From assembly GCA_009801085.1 (NCBI GenBank), contig VNWV01000003.1, positions 3,844,001 through 3,908,000 of the forward strand: a DNA stretch of 64,000 bases, written 5' to 3'. Made by a program: the position numbers and the translations under genes. The notes beneath the pieces are model-generated. The model made no database searches. It was not told where the DNA came from and was given only the letters and a program-made list of their open reading frames with translations. The stretch comes from Lasiodiplodia sp. COLG20 (taxonomy: Eukaryota > Ascomycota > Dothideomycetes > Botryosphaeriales > Botryosphaeriaceae). Positions within the stretch are counted from its first letter, which is position 1. Every line of letters begins with the position of its first letter. Shown here in pieces: positions 43,090 to 53,424 of the stretch.

Positions 43090-45003
43090 ATGGCCCCAAA
43101 ACAGCACCGGCGCCTGCTGGTGCCCTGGATCTACGACATAGGAGTATTTGTCTTTACGCTATGCCTGGATATATTCTTCCGCGAAGTGTACCCGCGCAAC
43201 GCGTGGCGGGTGCCTGCAAAGGGGCCAGTCGTTATTATTGCCGCGCCGCACGCCAACCAATTCGTCGACTCAGCGCTGCTGATGCGCATCCTCTCGCACC
43301 ATGCGAACCGGCGCGTGTCGTTCCTCATCGCCGAAAAGTCGATGCGGGAGCCGTACATCGGCGCGCTGGCTAGCCGCATGGGCGCGCTGCCCGTCGTGCG
43401 CGCAATGGACAACATCAAGCCGGGTGCCGGGAAGATCTACTTGCCCGATCCGGAAGGCGACCCAACCCTGGTGCGTGGCAAGGATGGCGTCGACTTCACC
43501 TCCTCCGCCTACATGGTCGGCGGCAACCTCATCCTGCCAAAGGTCGGCGATGAGAGCCCCGACCAGCAGCCCATCGCTGAGATCCTGTCTCAGGACTCGC
43601 TGCGCCTGCGGACTCCGTTTAAGACTTTCGAGCCCGACCATCCACTACACAAGGCACTCCGCGAGGGCACCACCTTCAAGGTATCGCCGCACATAGACCA
43701 GCACAAGATGTTCGACGCTGTCTACAACGAGCTCTGCGCCGGTGGATGCATCGGTATTTTCCCAGAAGGCGGCTCTCATGACCGCCCGTCTCTCCTCCCT
43801 CTGAAGGCTGGCGCCGCCATCATCGCACTCGGCACTCTCGCCCGTGAGCGTGACTGCGGCCTCACCATCCTCCCCTGCGGCATGAACTACTTCCACCCCA
43901 ACAAGTTCCGCTCGCGCGCCGTCGTCGAGTTCGGCAGCCCCATCCGCGTTGCGCCAGCCCAAGTCGACGCGTTCCAAGCCGGCGGCGACGAGAAGCGGCA
44001 CGCCGTCAGCTCGCTGCTCGCGACCATCGAGGAAGCGCTGGCCGCCGTGACGCAGCAGGCGCCGGACCACGAGACGTTGATGCTGGTGCAGGCGACGCGG
44101 CGGCTGTACAAACCGCTGCGGGCCAAGCTGCCGCTGGCGACGACGGTCGAGCTCAACCGGCGGCTGCTCGAGGGCTACGCGTGCTTCCGGCACGCGCCGC
44201 AGGTCGAGGCGCTGACGCGCTCCGTGCTGGCCTACAACCGCCAGCTGCGCGCGCTGGGCGTCAAGGACCACCAGGTCGAGTGGGGCGACGTCGGCCGGCG
44301 GCCCTGGCTCTTCGTGCTCGCCACGCTGCTGTACCGCGTCTTCTTCCTCGCCGCCCTCGTCGCCGGCACGCTGCCGTCGCTCGCCCTGTTCTGGCCCGTC
44401 TTCGTCACGTCCAAGGCCATCTCGGTCAAGAAGCAGCGCAAGGCCCTGGCCAACTCGTCGGTCAAGCTCGAGGCCCGCGACGTGGTCGGTACGTGGAAGA
44501 TGCTGGTCGCCCTCGGCCTCGCGCCCGCCCTGTACGTGTGGTACACGAGCGTAATCTCCGTGTGGCTCGTCTTCTGTCGCGGCGGCGGCAAGCTGTGCGT
44601 CGACGCCGCGCCTTGGTGGGCCAGAGCCACGACGTGGGTGCCCGCCTGGCTGCCGCTGAAGCTGTTCGTGCCCGCCTTCTTCGCGCTGATGGTCGCCGTC
44701 ACGTTTGCGGGGCTAAGGATCGGCGAGGTGGGCATGGACGTCGTGAAGAGCTTGCCGCCGCTGCTGGTCGCGTTGAATCCGTTCAGCAAGGGCGCGTTGG
44801 TGCGGCTGAGGGAGAGGAGGAGGAGGGTGGCGAAGGAGGTGGTCGAGGTGATTGAGAGGTTTGGGCCCGAGGTGTTTCCTGATTTCGAGGAACAGAGATT
44901 GCTGTTTGCGAAGAAAGAAGAGGATGGGGACGTGAGTAGTGATGATGAGGTGCCGAGATACGACGATGGGGTGGTGGAGTCGGAAATGAAAAAGGACGTG
45001 TGA
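43090..45003 (+). CDS. Glycerol-3-phosphate O-acyltransferase (GPT2/SCT1 type)
   Basis: Single-exon gene of 637 residues. It transfers an acyl chain to glycerol-3-phosphate (sn-1), the first step of phospholipid and triacylglycerol synthesis at the ER. Acyltransferase motifs are APHANQFVD (about 52-60) and FPEGGSHDRPSLLPLKAGAA (about 224-243), with ILPCGMNYFHP after them. Hydrophobic stretches near residues 14-30 and in the C-terminal half (RRPWLFVLATLLYRVFFLAA, WLPLKLFVPAFFALMVAVTF) indicate an integral ER protein. The C-terminus is acidic and Ser-containing, like the phosphorylated tail of the yeast enzymes. Length is shorter than yeast Sct1/Gpt2 (about 740-760). No introns, unlike most neighbours. 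Confidence 0.93.
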   Translation: MAPKQHRRLLVPWIYDIGVFVFTLCLDIFFREVYPRNAWRVPAKGPVVIIAAPHANQFVDSALLMRILSHHANRRVSFLIAEKSMREPYIGALASRMGALPVVRAMDNIKPGAGKIYLPDPEGDPTLVRGKDGVDFTSSAYMVGGNLILPKVGDESPDQQPIAEILSQDSLRLRTPFKTFEPDHPLHKALREGTTFKVSPHIDQHKMFDAVYNELCAGGCIGIFPEGGSHDRPSLLPLKAGAAIIALGTLARERDCGLTILPCGMNYFHPNKFRSRAVVEFGSPIRVAPAQVDAFQAGGDEKRHAVSSLLATIEEALAAVTQQAPDHETLMLVQATRRLYKPLRAKLPLATTVELNRRLLEGYACFRHAPQVEALTRSVLAYNRQLRALGVKDHQVEWGDVGRRPWLFVLATLLYRVFFLAALVAGTLPSLALFWPVFVTSKAISVKKQRKALANSSVKLEARDVVGTWKMLVALGLAPALYVWYTSVISVWLVFCRGGGKLCVDAAPWWARATTWVPAWLPLKLFVPAFFALMVAVTFAGLRIGEVGMDVVKSLPPLLVALNPFSKGALVRLRERRRRVAKEVVEVIERFGPEVFPDFEEQRLLFAKKEEDGDVSSDDEVPRYDDGVVESEMKKDV

Positions 45004-45379
45004 TGATGGGATCATGAAGTTTGGACGTTCACTGAAAAGCTTAGATACTCTTGGACTTCATAGGCAGGAATGCTCTAATAATGCTTATCACCCTACTTTG
45101 AGGTACTAAGAAGAGTTAGCGTATTGGATCATCGAAATATGTGGACTCTCTAGCTACTCAAGACAGAGAAACTCACAAAAAGAGACCCCACGAGGCTACA
45201 ACACCGGCGAAATTCCCTCTCATCCTGTTTCGGCATTGGTGCAAATACGTCGCTGTCGGTTGTATTTTCTAGTCTTGATGTGGTGGTTTCCTCTACCATA
45301 CGCGTGAATGCACTCTGGAGAAGATTCTTACAAAGCTTCAGAAAGGGGAAAAAAAAAAAAAAAACCTTCGTCTGCCTCT
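45004..45379. other. Intergenic stretch with A16 run
   Basis: No supported gene. It is the 3' flank of the acyltransferase gene. An A16 homopolymer lies at 45349-45364, shortly before the ATG at 45380 of a dubious small gene. Confidence 0.45.
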
Positions 45380-45902
45380 ATGGCACAGGTGCAAGGGCAC
45401 CACGAGTTCGACGATCCAACTTATCCGCCACTTTGCGCCCGAGATCCTCGGCGATAGCGAGTACACCCTAAGCAAGCAGAACTTCACGGAGTTATTCGAG
45501 GCACTTGCGGGACATCCAGACGTGTGGAGATATCTGGACATTGAATACGCCGACTCGCAGTACGCCAAGTACGAGCACCACAAGCCCGGGGATCCGGAAC
45601 CAGACGTTGCACCTGAACAAGACGAGGATTTCGATCCTAAGGGCCTCGAGCAATTCTACGCCACCCTTGCGGAACTACGTAAGGATCCTGAGCCACCAAC
45701 GTCGGACGGCGAAGCACCGCCCCAGCAGCCAGAGGCCGGCCAGTTCCCACCCAAGCATCCCATCATCCAGATCATACCCAAACCCACCGAGGACGATATC
45801 GTGAACCCCGAGAAGCCACCTTATCGCTTTCACCACCGTTCGAACCACTCTCGCGGCACTTGTCTTGCTCACCGTCCACCTGTAAGGAAAAACACGAGCT
45901 GA
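45380..45902 (+). pseudogene. Small hypothetical gene, possibly frame-broken
   Basis: A frame ending at 45902 reads as ordinary protein: STIQLIRHFAPEILGDSEYT, then LSKQNFTELFEALAGHPDVW, an acidic segment, and a Pro-rich tail with PKHPIIQIIPKPTEDDIVNP. It has no good ATG. The ATG at 45380 (MAQVQGHHEFDDPTYPPL) is in another frame that stops after about 25 codons. A third frame provides a hydrophobic end (TTLAALVLLTVHL) and a TAG-free stretch to a nearby stop. The piece could be a decayed gene with two frameshifts, a real short gene with an intron I cannot place, or chance. No family recognised. Confidence 0.3.
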
Positions 45903-46429
45903 CTGACCAGAAAACAAAATGGCAAAAAACCTGCACCTGCCCATCCGAGTCGTAGCTCGGCGGACAGAAGACCTTTTTGCCTTTTTGACAGGGAAAAACC
46001 CCCAAGCTTGCCCAAGGCTTCATTGGGATTTTTATTGTGGATAGGCAGCTGCTCTTTGTTTTTGTCCTTTTCTTTTTTCGACCTATCACAAGTGAAGTTA
46101 GCCCGTTCTTTCATTTTAAATGGTAACTAGAGTAGTTACCATTCTGCCACGAAACCGTGGCAGTGCCCTATGGGCGAAGGGACAAGCTGATTTGCCAACT
46201 TATATACTTCACCTGGCTTCCAGATCTTCCGCCGAACAACTTCCACACCACTCGAACCATAGCCGCATATCCTTCTAGTTCAAGAAGCGAACTGTACATT
46301 TCCAGACTACACTCGTCGAGCGAATCCTCAACGCCGTCGTACAGCTGAAAAATACCTTCATCGAAGCTCATTCAATACCGTGATTTTCATTGGACGTTTT
46401 TTTCGCATCTCAACCAGTCAGACCTACGC
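45903..46429. other. Intergenic region with paired hairpins
   Basis: No supported gene. It is T-rich around 46025-46080 and contains the two adjacent perfect hairpins listed next. It is the 3' flank of EFL1. Confidence 0.5.
46119..46163. repeat. Two adjacent perfect hairpins
   Basis: aatggtaact / agttaccatt (10-bp arms, 5-nt loop) at 46119-46143 is followed immediately by ctgccacg / cgtggcag (8-bp arms, 4-nt loop) at 46144-46163. Both are perfect and abut with no spacer. The position is about 270 bp past the EFL1 stop on the minus strand, so a 3'-end RNA structure, a small element remnant or cruciform DNA are all possible. Confidence 0.55.
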
Positions 46430-49400
46430 CTACTTGCTCTTCAAAGTCCTCTGCTTCTCCGCATCCCTCACAATCTTCTCTTTGATGAACAGACCCTTCC
46501 TCCTCCGCACACTCTCCATATACCTCTTAGCCACATTCTCCTTGTCCGCCAACTCACCCAAATCCTCAATCTCCTCCTCGGTCCACGGCACCCAAAACGG
46601 ATCCTCATCCAACATCTCGTAACCCACAAATACCAACTGCGGCTGCGCGGCACCGCTCGTCCTCTTGCGCATCTCCTCGCTGAAGCCGAAGCTCTCGGCG
46701 ACGGGCATCAGGGCGGTGATGCTGAAGAAGGGGGTGCCCTCCTTCATGGCCTCGCTGACGATGCGGCCGCGGCGGCGGGTGACGACACCGTAGACGCGGC
46801 CGAGGACCTCGGTGCTGCACTGGATCTCGCAGCTGTACATGGCGAGCAGCATGCGCGGCGACCAGTCCTGGAAGCCGGCGTGCACGCCGCCGCGCACCGC
46901 CTTGATGACCTCGCCCGTCAGCCGCCCCAGCGCCGACCGGTCGCCCGCCGCGCCCGCGTCGATCTCGACCGCCTCGACCTGCACCGCGATGCCCTGCACC
47001 GGCTCGTTGCAGAGCGGGCCCTGGTACGTCGCGAGCTGGAAGGCGTGGGCGATCTTGTCGGTGAAGTCGTGCGGCGTGAGGACGTCGGTCGTGGACGCGG
47101 GCGCGAGGGCAAAGTGATGCTCGGGGTCGGTGGAGAGGCTGTGATGGTGTTTTGTCAGTGTTCCACTGTTCGCGGTCTCGCACATGCTCTCACATGTCTT
47201 GTATAATGAAGACTGGGGACACTTACAGATGCGGCAGCACCCTCTGCCCGGTCTCGTCAATCAGCAAATTCGGCCCTATCCGCCTAGGTCCAAAGGCCGC
47301 AATCTTCTCCGCGACGCCGGCCCAGACTTCGCTCTCGCCCTTGGCCTCCGCGAAGGCATCGAGAAGCTGTTTCCGGAAATCCTTGATGGTGAGAACGTTG
47401 CCGCCCTCCGTGACGTCGATGTCTGCCTCGAGTTCTTCCTTGCCCTCTTCTTCTTGTTCTCCCTCTCCCTCGAGGGCATCCACCACACCCTTCTTTTCCT
47501 CTTCCTCGGCGCGACGCTGAGCGTACAGCCGCTTGATCGCACCCGCATTTTTCGCCAAGAACTCCGTGACAGGCGCGGGCAGCGGACGCACCCTCAACCG
47601 GATCGTAACGTGCTTGCTCGTGGTGACGGCAACCACCGTACCGCGCGGCAGATCCTTATTCTGCGGAGGATTCATCTCGGCAGCAGCCACGATGCTCTCC
47701 CTGTACGGCACGATGGGAGCACCGGCCTGGACCTCGCAGCGCGCGAAGCGCTCCCGCAGGTCCTTCAAGCAGCGCTCCAGATGCAGCTCGCCGGCCGTCA
47801 GGATGACGTGCTCGCCGCTCTCCAGCACCTCGTACTGCACGCACGGGTCGCTCTGGACCAGCAGCTTCAGCCCGGCCACCATCTTGCCCAGGTCGCCCGG
47901 GTTCTCGGGCTCCAGCGCGACGCGCACGATGGGGTTCGAGCCGAGGTTGACGCCGGCCAGGTTGACACCGCCGTCGAGCTGGCTGCAGATGGTACCGCTC
48001 TTCAGCACGTGCCCGGTCAGCCCGCCGATGCCGAAGACGCAGCCCGCCGGCACCGTCGTCAGCGGCTCCAGCCCGCGGCCCATGAGCAGGTACAGCGCCG
48101 TGATCGTCACCTTCTGCGGCTCCGGGCTGGCGTGCGCCGCCGCCGGCGTGAACTTGGGCGGCAGCACGTAGATCTCGTCGCCGACGCTGAGCGTGCCCGA
48201 GTAGATGCGCGCGAAGCCGATGAGGTGTTCGGGATCGACCTTTTGCTGCTCTGATTCGCCCCCTTCTGCGCCCTGCGGCCCATCTTCGCTGATCACGGCT
48301 GTGGCACCGAAGGTCTGGGTCATGCTGGATACCTCGTCGCCGTCGGCGCCGTTCTGGAGAGCTTGTGCGCGTGCGAACTCGGCGCGTTTCTTGCGTGCGA
48401 GTTCTCGTGCCTCTTCTGCGCTCAGGCTGCCACCTCCGCGCCGCTTGTTCTCTGGCAGCTCGCTTTCTGGTACGGAGACCATCTTACTGACATAGGCTAC
48501 AACGGGTGCTTCCTTCTCCTTCTTGAAGTTGACCATCGCGTCCTGAATTTTAGGATCAACGTGGTCTGCGCCGGGTGATTGCTCGACAAGCTCCTTCATT
48601 CGTGCTGCTTGGGCGGCCGGGGGTGACGGGAGAGACTCGATAACAGAGACTAGGACAGCGGTCGAAAGCGGTAACCAGGCCGCGAAGATGGCCATGAGGA
48701 GAGTTCGGGGATCTCGCGAACGCAGGATGTGGGGCGGAAGGGTGAGGTTAAGACCTTTCGTGATCTTCTCGACCAAGGTAGAATCTCTGCATGCGACAAG
48801 ATAATAAGCTTGTGATTTCGCTATAGGAACCTATACAACGAACATAGGTGAGAAAGGAGAAAAGGAAATCCACGCACCCCTTCCCTTTGCTGCCGCCTGT
48901 TGTGGCTTCATAGACGGCCCAAACTTGCTCCAGAACCAGTTGCACGAAGATGGGCTTGAGCGCTCTTCCCTTCAAGTGTTTTGAACCTAGGACCTTTTTT
49001 GTCTTGGGATCGAGATAGAAATCTCCCCACAGAACTTTCTCTAGCACCGAGCGCTTGATGCCGAGCTTCCGCTCGTACAGCGCAGCGAATTGCTTTACGG
49101 TGAACGCCCAGCCATCAACGGCACTGCTGAAGATGACGTTGTTCTTCTCCGGCGCAAAGTAGATGTCTTCGTCATCCTTTTCCTCGTAGTCCGCGGTAGC
49201 CTCGCTAGGCACTTCGCTGCCATCGACCGTGTCGGCGCGCTCCTTTGCCTTGGCGCTGATGCGCTCGTCCATTCTTTCTCTCCATTTCAAGTCGTCTTCC
49301 ATACGCTCACCTTGGAAAAAGCTGCCCATGACAGCGTTTACCTGCTCTAGCAACTTACTCAGATGGGTGTACGCTTCACCAGGGCTCATTTTCAGCTCCG

Positions 49401-50015
49401 TGATCAGGCGATCCATCTTGTTAATGACAAGGAGAGGCTTCAGCTTCTCGACCCATGTCTGGCGCAGGACCGTCACGGTCTGACTGCACACTCCTTCGAC
49501 CGCGTCTACCAACACGACTGCGCCGTCGCAGAGTCTCGAGGCTGTCGACACCTCGCTGCTAAAGTCGATGTGGCCCGGCGAGTCTATGAGGTTGATAAGG
49601 TTTTCCTGGCGCACCGGCTCGGCGTCGGGGGCGGAGCGGCGCATCAGTGAAAAATAGAGGGAAATGGCGGACGACTCCATGGTGATACCGCGCAGCTGCT
49701 CGTCCGGGCGTGAATCCAGGTAGCGGATCTTGCCGGCAAGCTTTGGTGATATAATGCCATTGGTAGCGATCAAGGCATCCGTGAGCGACGTCTTGCCGTG
49801 GTCCTTTCATGTCTCAGATGTGTCAGTGGGCTGGTCGGAAACGTCGTGGGTATCGCGAGGGAGGCACGGCTCAACGTACAACGTGGGCGAGGATGCAGAT
49901 CTGGAGGAGGCAGTCAGCAAAAGCGTTGAAAGAGGTGGATGCAAGGGCGCACGTTGCGGATCCCATCGTGGGCTTGTTGCAGCTCCACGAGCTTCTCTGC
50001 GCCGACGACGGGCAT
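46430..50015 (-). CDS. RIA1: Elongation factor-like GTPase 1 (ribosome assembly)
   Basis: EFL1/Ria1 is an EF-2-like GTPase which, with Sdo1/SBDS, releases the anti-association factor Tif6 from cytoplasmic pre-60S subunits. Five exons (introns 47139-47226, 48787-48877, 49804-49879, 49901-49952) encode 1,092 residues, like yeast Ria1 (1,110). GTPase motifs: AHVDHGKTSLTD (P-loop, split between exons 2 and 3), RGITMESSAISL (switch I), DSPGHIDF (G3) and NKMD (G4). Domain II has FARIYSGTLSVGDEIYVLPP. The C-terminal domains hold GELHLERCLKDLRERF and QLVFVGYEMLDEDPFWVPWT. Exon 2 is 21 nt. An acidic insert (EEEEKKGVVDALEGEGEQ) is typical of the EFL1 branch and absent from EF-2. The start MPVVGAEKLVELQQAHDGIR matches the family N-terminus. 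Confidence 0.96.
49880..49900 (-). other. RIA1: 21-nt micro-exon of EFL1
   Basis: Encodes ICILAHV, the strand and first part of the GTP-binding P-loop. It is flanked by a ctccag acceptor and a gtacgt donor, in phase 0 on both sides, so skipping would leave the frame open but destroy the P-loop. Confidence 0.85.
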
Positions 50016-50572
50016 GGTGCTGCGGGCGCCAGATCTGCGCGGTAGGTCAGGCGGGTATGCGTGCGCAGGAAGTAATGCAGCGAGGAGCGCGCGCAAAAGC
50101 GGAGTTTTGTAGTAGGCAGCGGAGAGAAATGTTGCGCCCCGCTGTTGGTGTGGCGTGCGGCATTACAACGAATGGCTCATGATGTGTCAATGCGCCATGT
50201 ACTATGCCGTCACGTCCCCGTATCGTGCAGCCTCGCTAGCTCACTTTCTCTTAAGCCCCTAAACAAGCAATATGCAGCACACGACTCTGTGACCGCGGCC
50301 CCGCCCAACGCCGTTGCCAAAACTCTACGCCTGCCCGCTGCCCGCGCCTTGCGCTGCGACTCCAGGCCAGATCACGCAGCGCCCTGTGAAAGTGCACCGC
50401 TCATGCCTTCCGTCGCACCCCTGGCACCATCTCCGCATTCGACAAGCTTCAAACATACTCGCACACCGTGACAACGCAGCACGCCCATGCCCCCGTAGCC
50501 GCCTGCGATCCTACCGATACATCATACCCGCGCCTCCGCTATCCAGTCCGCACACCTTCTTCTACGCACACA
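50016..50572. other. Divergent promoter, EFL1 / PH-domain gene
   Basis: No supported gene. A 557-bp bidirectional upstream region. The part next to 50573 is C- and A-rich, as is common in fungal leaders. Confidence 0.5.
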
Positions 50573-52047
50573 ATGGCCGACGTAGCCCCCGCTACTGCGC
50601 CGCAGAACATCCCTTCGCACCCTGCTGCTCCCATGCGCATCAGGACCGGCACGCCGCCGCCGCCCGATGAGGCCACGCGGAAGGGAGACATGGGCCTGGG
50701 TGTCTTCTCGCCCGTCAATCAGAACGGCAGCTTCGAGTTTGACCGTGTGCTCAAGTCGGGCGAGTTGTTGAAGCGCACGAGGAAGACCAAGGTTCGCAAT
50801 CACGCCTCCCGCGAGAAAAACCGCAACAAGAACTAACGAATGAGTTTTCAGACCTGGAAGACTGTCTACCTTGTGCTGCGCCCGCATACGCTCTCCATCT
50901 ACAAGGACCGCGACGAGACGCGCCTGCGCCACCAGATAGCCCTGAACGAAATCACCGCCGTCGCCCGCCAGCGCGACAATTCCAAGAAAGCCAAGCACGT
51001 CTTCGGACTCTTCTCGCCCTCGCGCAACTACCATCTCGCTGCGCTGTCTGATCAAGATGCGCAAGATTGGGTCGAGCTCATCCGCCGCGAGTCGCGCATC
51101 GACGAGGAGGAACAGGAGATGATCCTGGCGAGCCCGAGCGGAGGAGGCAAGCCCTCGAACAACCGGAATCGCAGCGCAGAGCGCAAGACACGGGAGCAGC
51201 TCCTGTCTAGCTCATCGGAGGGAGAAGGCCTCACCAGGCCGCCGAGCTCGATGCGCCCAGAAGATCTTCACAGCGCAAGGCGGCCCTCGCACACATTCCC
51301 TTACTCGGGCAACGAGCAGGCCTCCTTTTCCGACTACTCCGATACGCCGGTCCCTACCGGATTCCGCGAGTCCACGCTCTCCTTTTCGCAGCCAAATGAA
51401 GGCAATGCTGGCTACGAGAGCTCCATCAGCGGACGTCCGAGCCTGGGCCGAAACGTGAGCCAGATGAGCAGCGCTGGCGCCAACGCTGGCGCCAACGCTG
51501 AAGCCAGCAATGCTGGCAAGAAGTCAGACGATGAACGTGTGGTATGTCAAGGCTGGCTGTACATCCTCAAGTCGAAAGGCGGCGTCAGACAGTGGAAGAA
51601 GTTTTGGGCCGTATTGCGCCCCAAGTCACTTGGTCTCTACAAGAACGAAGATGTAAGCACCCCTTGACCCTCGATACCCAGATGAGGCCGTATGATTCTA
51701 AATCAGTCCAGGAGTATTCCGCCCACCTCATCATCCCTTTCAACAACATCCTCAACGCCGTCGAAATCGACCCCATGTCCAAGACGAAACGTTTCTGCAT
51801 GCAACTCATCACCGATCAGCGCAACTACCGCTTCTGCGCGCCTGACGAAGAGAACATGACAAAATGGCTCGGCGCATTCAAGAGCCTTCTCGCCAGACGC
51901 AAGGAGGCGGAGATGGCTCGCCGCGTCGCCGACGGTCAACCACAAGCGCCGGCGCCAGCGCCAGGTGCCCCGGTCCCCGGATCGAGAGTCGTGTCCGGCT
52001 CTAGCACAGCCAGCGGCCAGCGTGCTGCTGCACTACCAGTGCGGTAG
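50573..52047 (+). CDS. Double PH-domain protein
   Basis: Three exons (introns 50792-50851 and 51653-51711) encode 451 residues. PH domain 1 (about 58-170) reads GELLKRTRKTKTWKTVYLVL, then RPHTLSIYKD, and ends DQDAQDWVELIRRES. A Ser-rich linker of about 130 residues follows. PH domain 2 (about 315-430) starts CQGWLYILKSKGGVRQWKKF, continues with WAVLRPKSLGLYKNED, and ends NMTKWLGAFKSLLARR. Both have the terminal Trp-bearing helix of PH folds, so binding of phosphoinositides at a membrane is likely. The tail is Ala/Pro/Gly-rich. Such two-PH proteins are conserved in filamentous ascomycetes with little functional data. The linker contains a repeated GANAGANA stretch from a short in-frame DNA repeat. 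Confidence 0.88.
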
Positions 52048-53424
52048 TCTAGCGCTCATAGTGAAGAGAACAAAAAACAAAAACGAAGAAACAAAAAAAC
52101 GTAAGCATGTGTTCATGAAGGATGCACGCCTGTACTACCACCATACCTCCACAATACAGTGATCAAGGGCGCATTTGAAATGGCAGCCGGTCGCATAACA
52201 AACTTACGGATGAAGCAAATCACCCCGGTGACCTTTCTAAAGCGTCTTCTTGCTTTACGGGGAAAATATGTTATCTGCTCTGTAATGCTGCTGCTTCTTT
52301 TTTCTTCTTTAACTCGGACTTCTTTCTTCTTCGGAAGCAGCAAAGCACAAATATGATTTTACGATGGACCGATTGATTGATTAATTGATTGATTGAACGG
52401 GATCTGCAATTGATTTGAATTGCCGAAGTGCGCTTTTTTTTTGACGGCGGAATATGCCTTGGACAAAAGCGCGCTTTGCCCTCTCCTTCCCGGGCTTCTT
52501 ACTTTTCTTACTGTCCCTTACGATAACAAAAGATTTCGACCTATATATAAATTGTAATATCACTTATCAAGAAGAGGGCGGTGTTGGGACCATTCCCATC
52601 ATCTAGCCTTTTGTCTTGTTTTTCTCGTTGAGCGAGGGGATTCGTTTGGCGCTTTATATTTAGCTTTTGTAATCAAACTGTAATATAATAATTCGAATTC
52701 ACAATTTCCTTGGCGAAACATCCTGCGATGCTTGTATTGCTTGTCGTCGCATGATCGGTCGATTAGTCCGTTTGGAAGAGATGCGGAGGAGAAATAAGCG
52801 CGCGGCAAAGGCAGCCATCGCTTGCTAAAATGGACATGAAACGAACCGTCTACCGGAAAATGAAGAAGGGTGCGTGCAGTGTTTTGGATATGAGTGTATT
52901 TCCATCTTCTATTCGTCCTGGGCTCAACATTTGGAGAGAAGGGCGAGAATGCAGATGGTCACCCTCCATCGGTTGGCGCATACACAATGTACCACTAGCG
53001 CGCTAAGGATCGGACGTTACATTAGCGTTGGATCTCGGTCTAGAGGCGGGTCGACTCCAGTTAATCGGGAATGGTGTCCCAGACTTCGGGTTGAGTCTTA
53101 CGTCGAGATCAACAATCATCACTTCGGCAAAAGGAGCGTTGGGCGTCTGCCTAAAGCAAGCGAACCGCGTCACGCGTTTTCGGCGCATTAATCGTATGGG
53201 AATTAGAAAATTATCATTCCCTTATTTTCGCATTCATCAAAAGAGTATCTTGCCTTACAGCAGGGGTGCATGGGGGTAATCAATCTTTAAGTGGGGAAAA
53301 TAAAGTCCGTATCAATGCCAGTCATAGAGTGGCATCATCAGTCGCGACCGAAAAAAAGAGATGACTTCCGGCCCAGGCCGCAAGAAAGAATGCCTATCGC
53401 CCATAAAACTATCCCATGTCCAGC
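52048..53424. other. Convergent intergenic region, AT-rich
   Basis: No supported gene. It is the 3' flank of the PH and vWA genes, AT-rich (52230-52720), with a GATT microsatellite at 52371-52396. Confidence 0.5.
52371..52396. repeat. (GATT)n microsatellite
   Basis: Tandem gatt units with one ttaa interruption, in the non-coding 3' flank between convergent genes. Confidence 0.85.
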
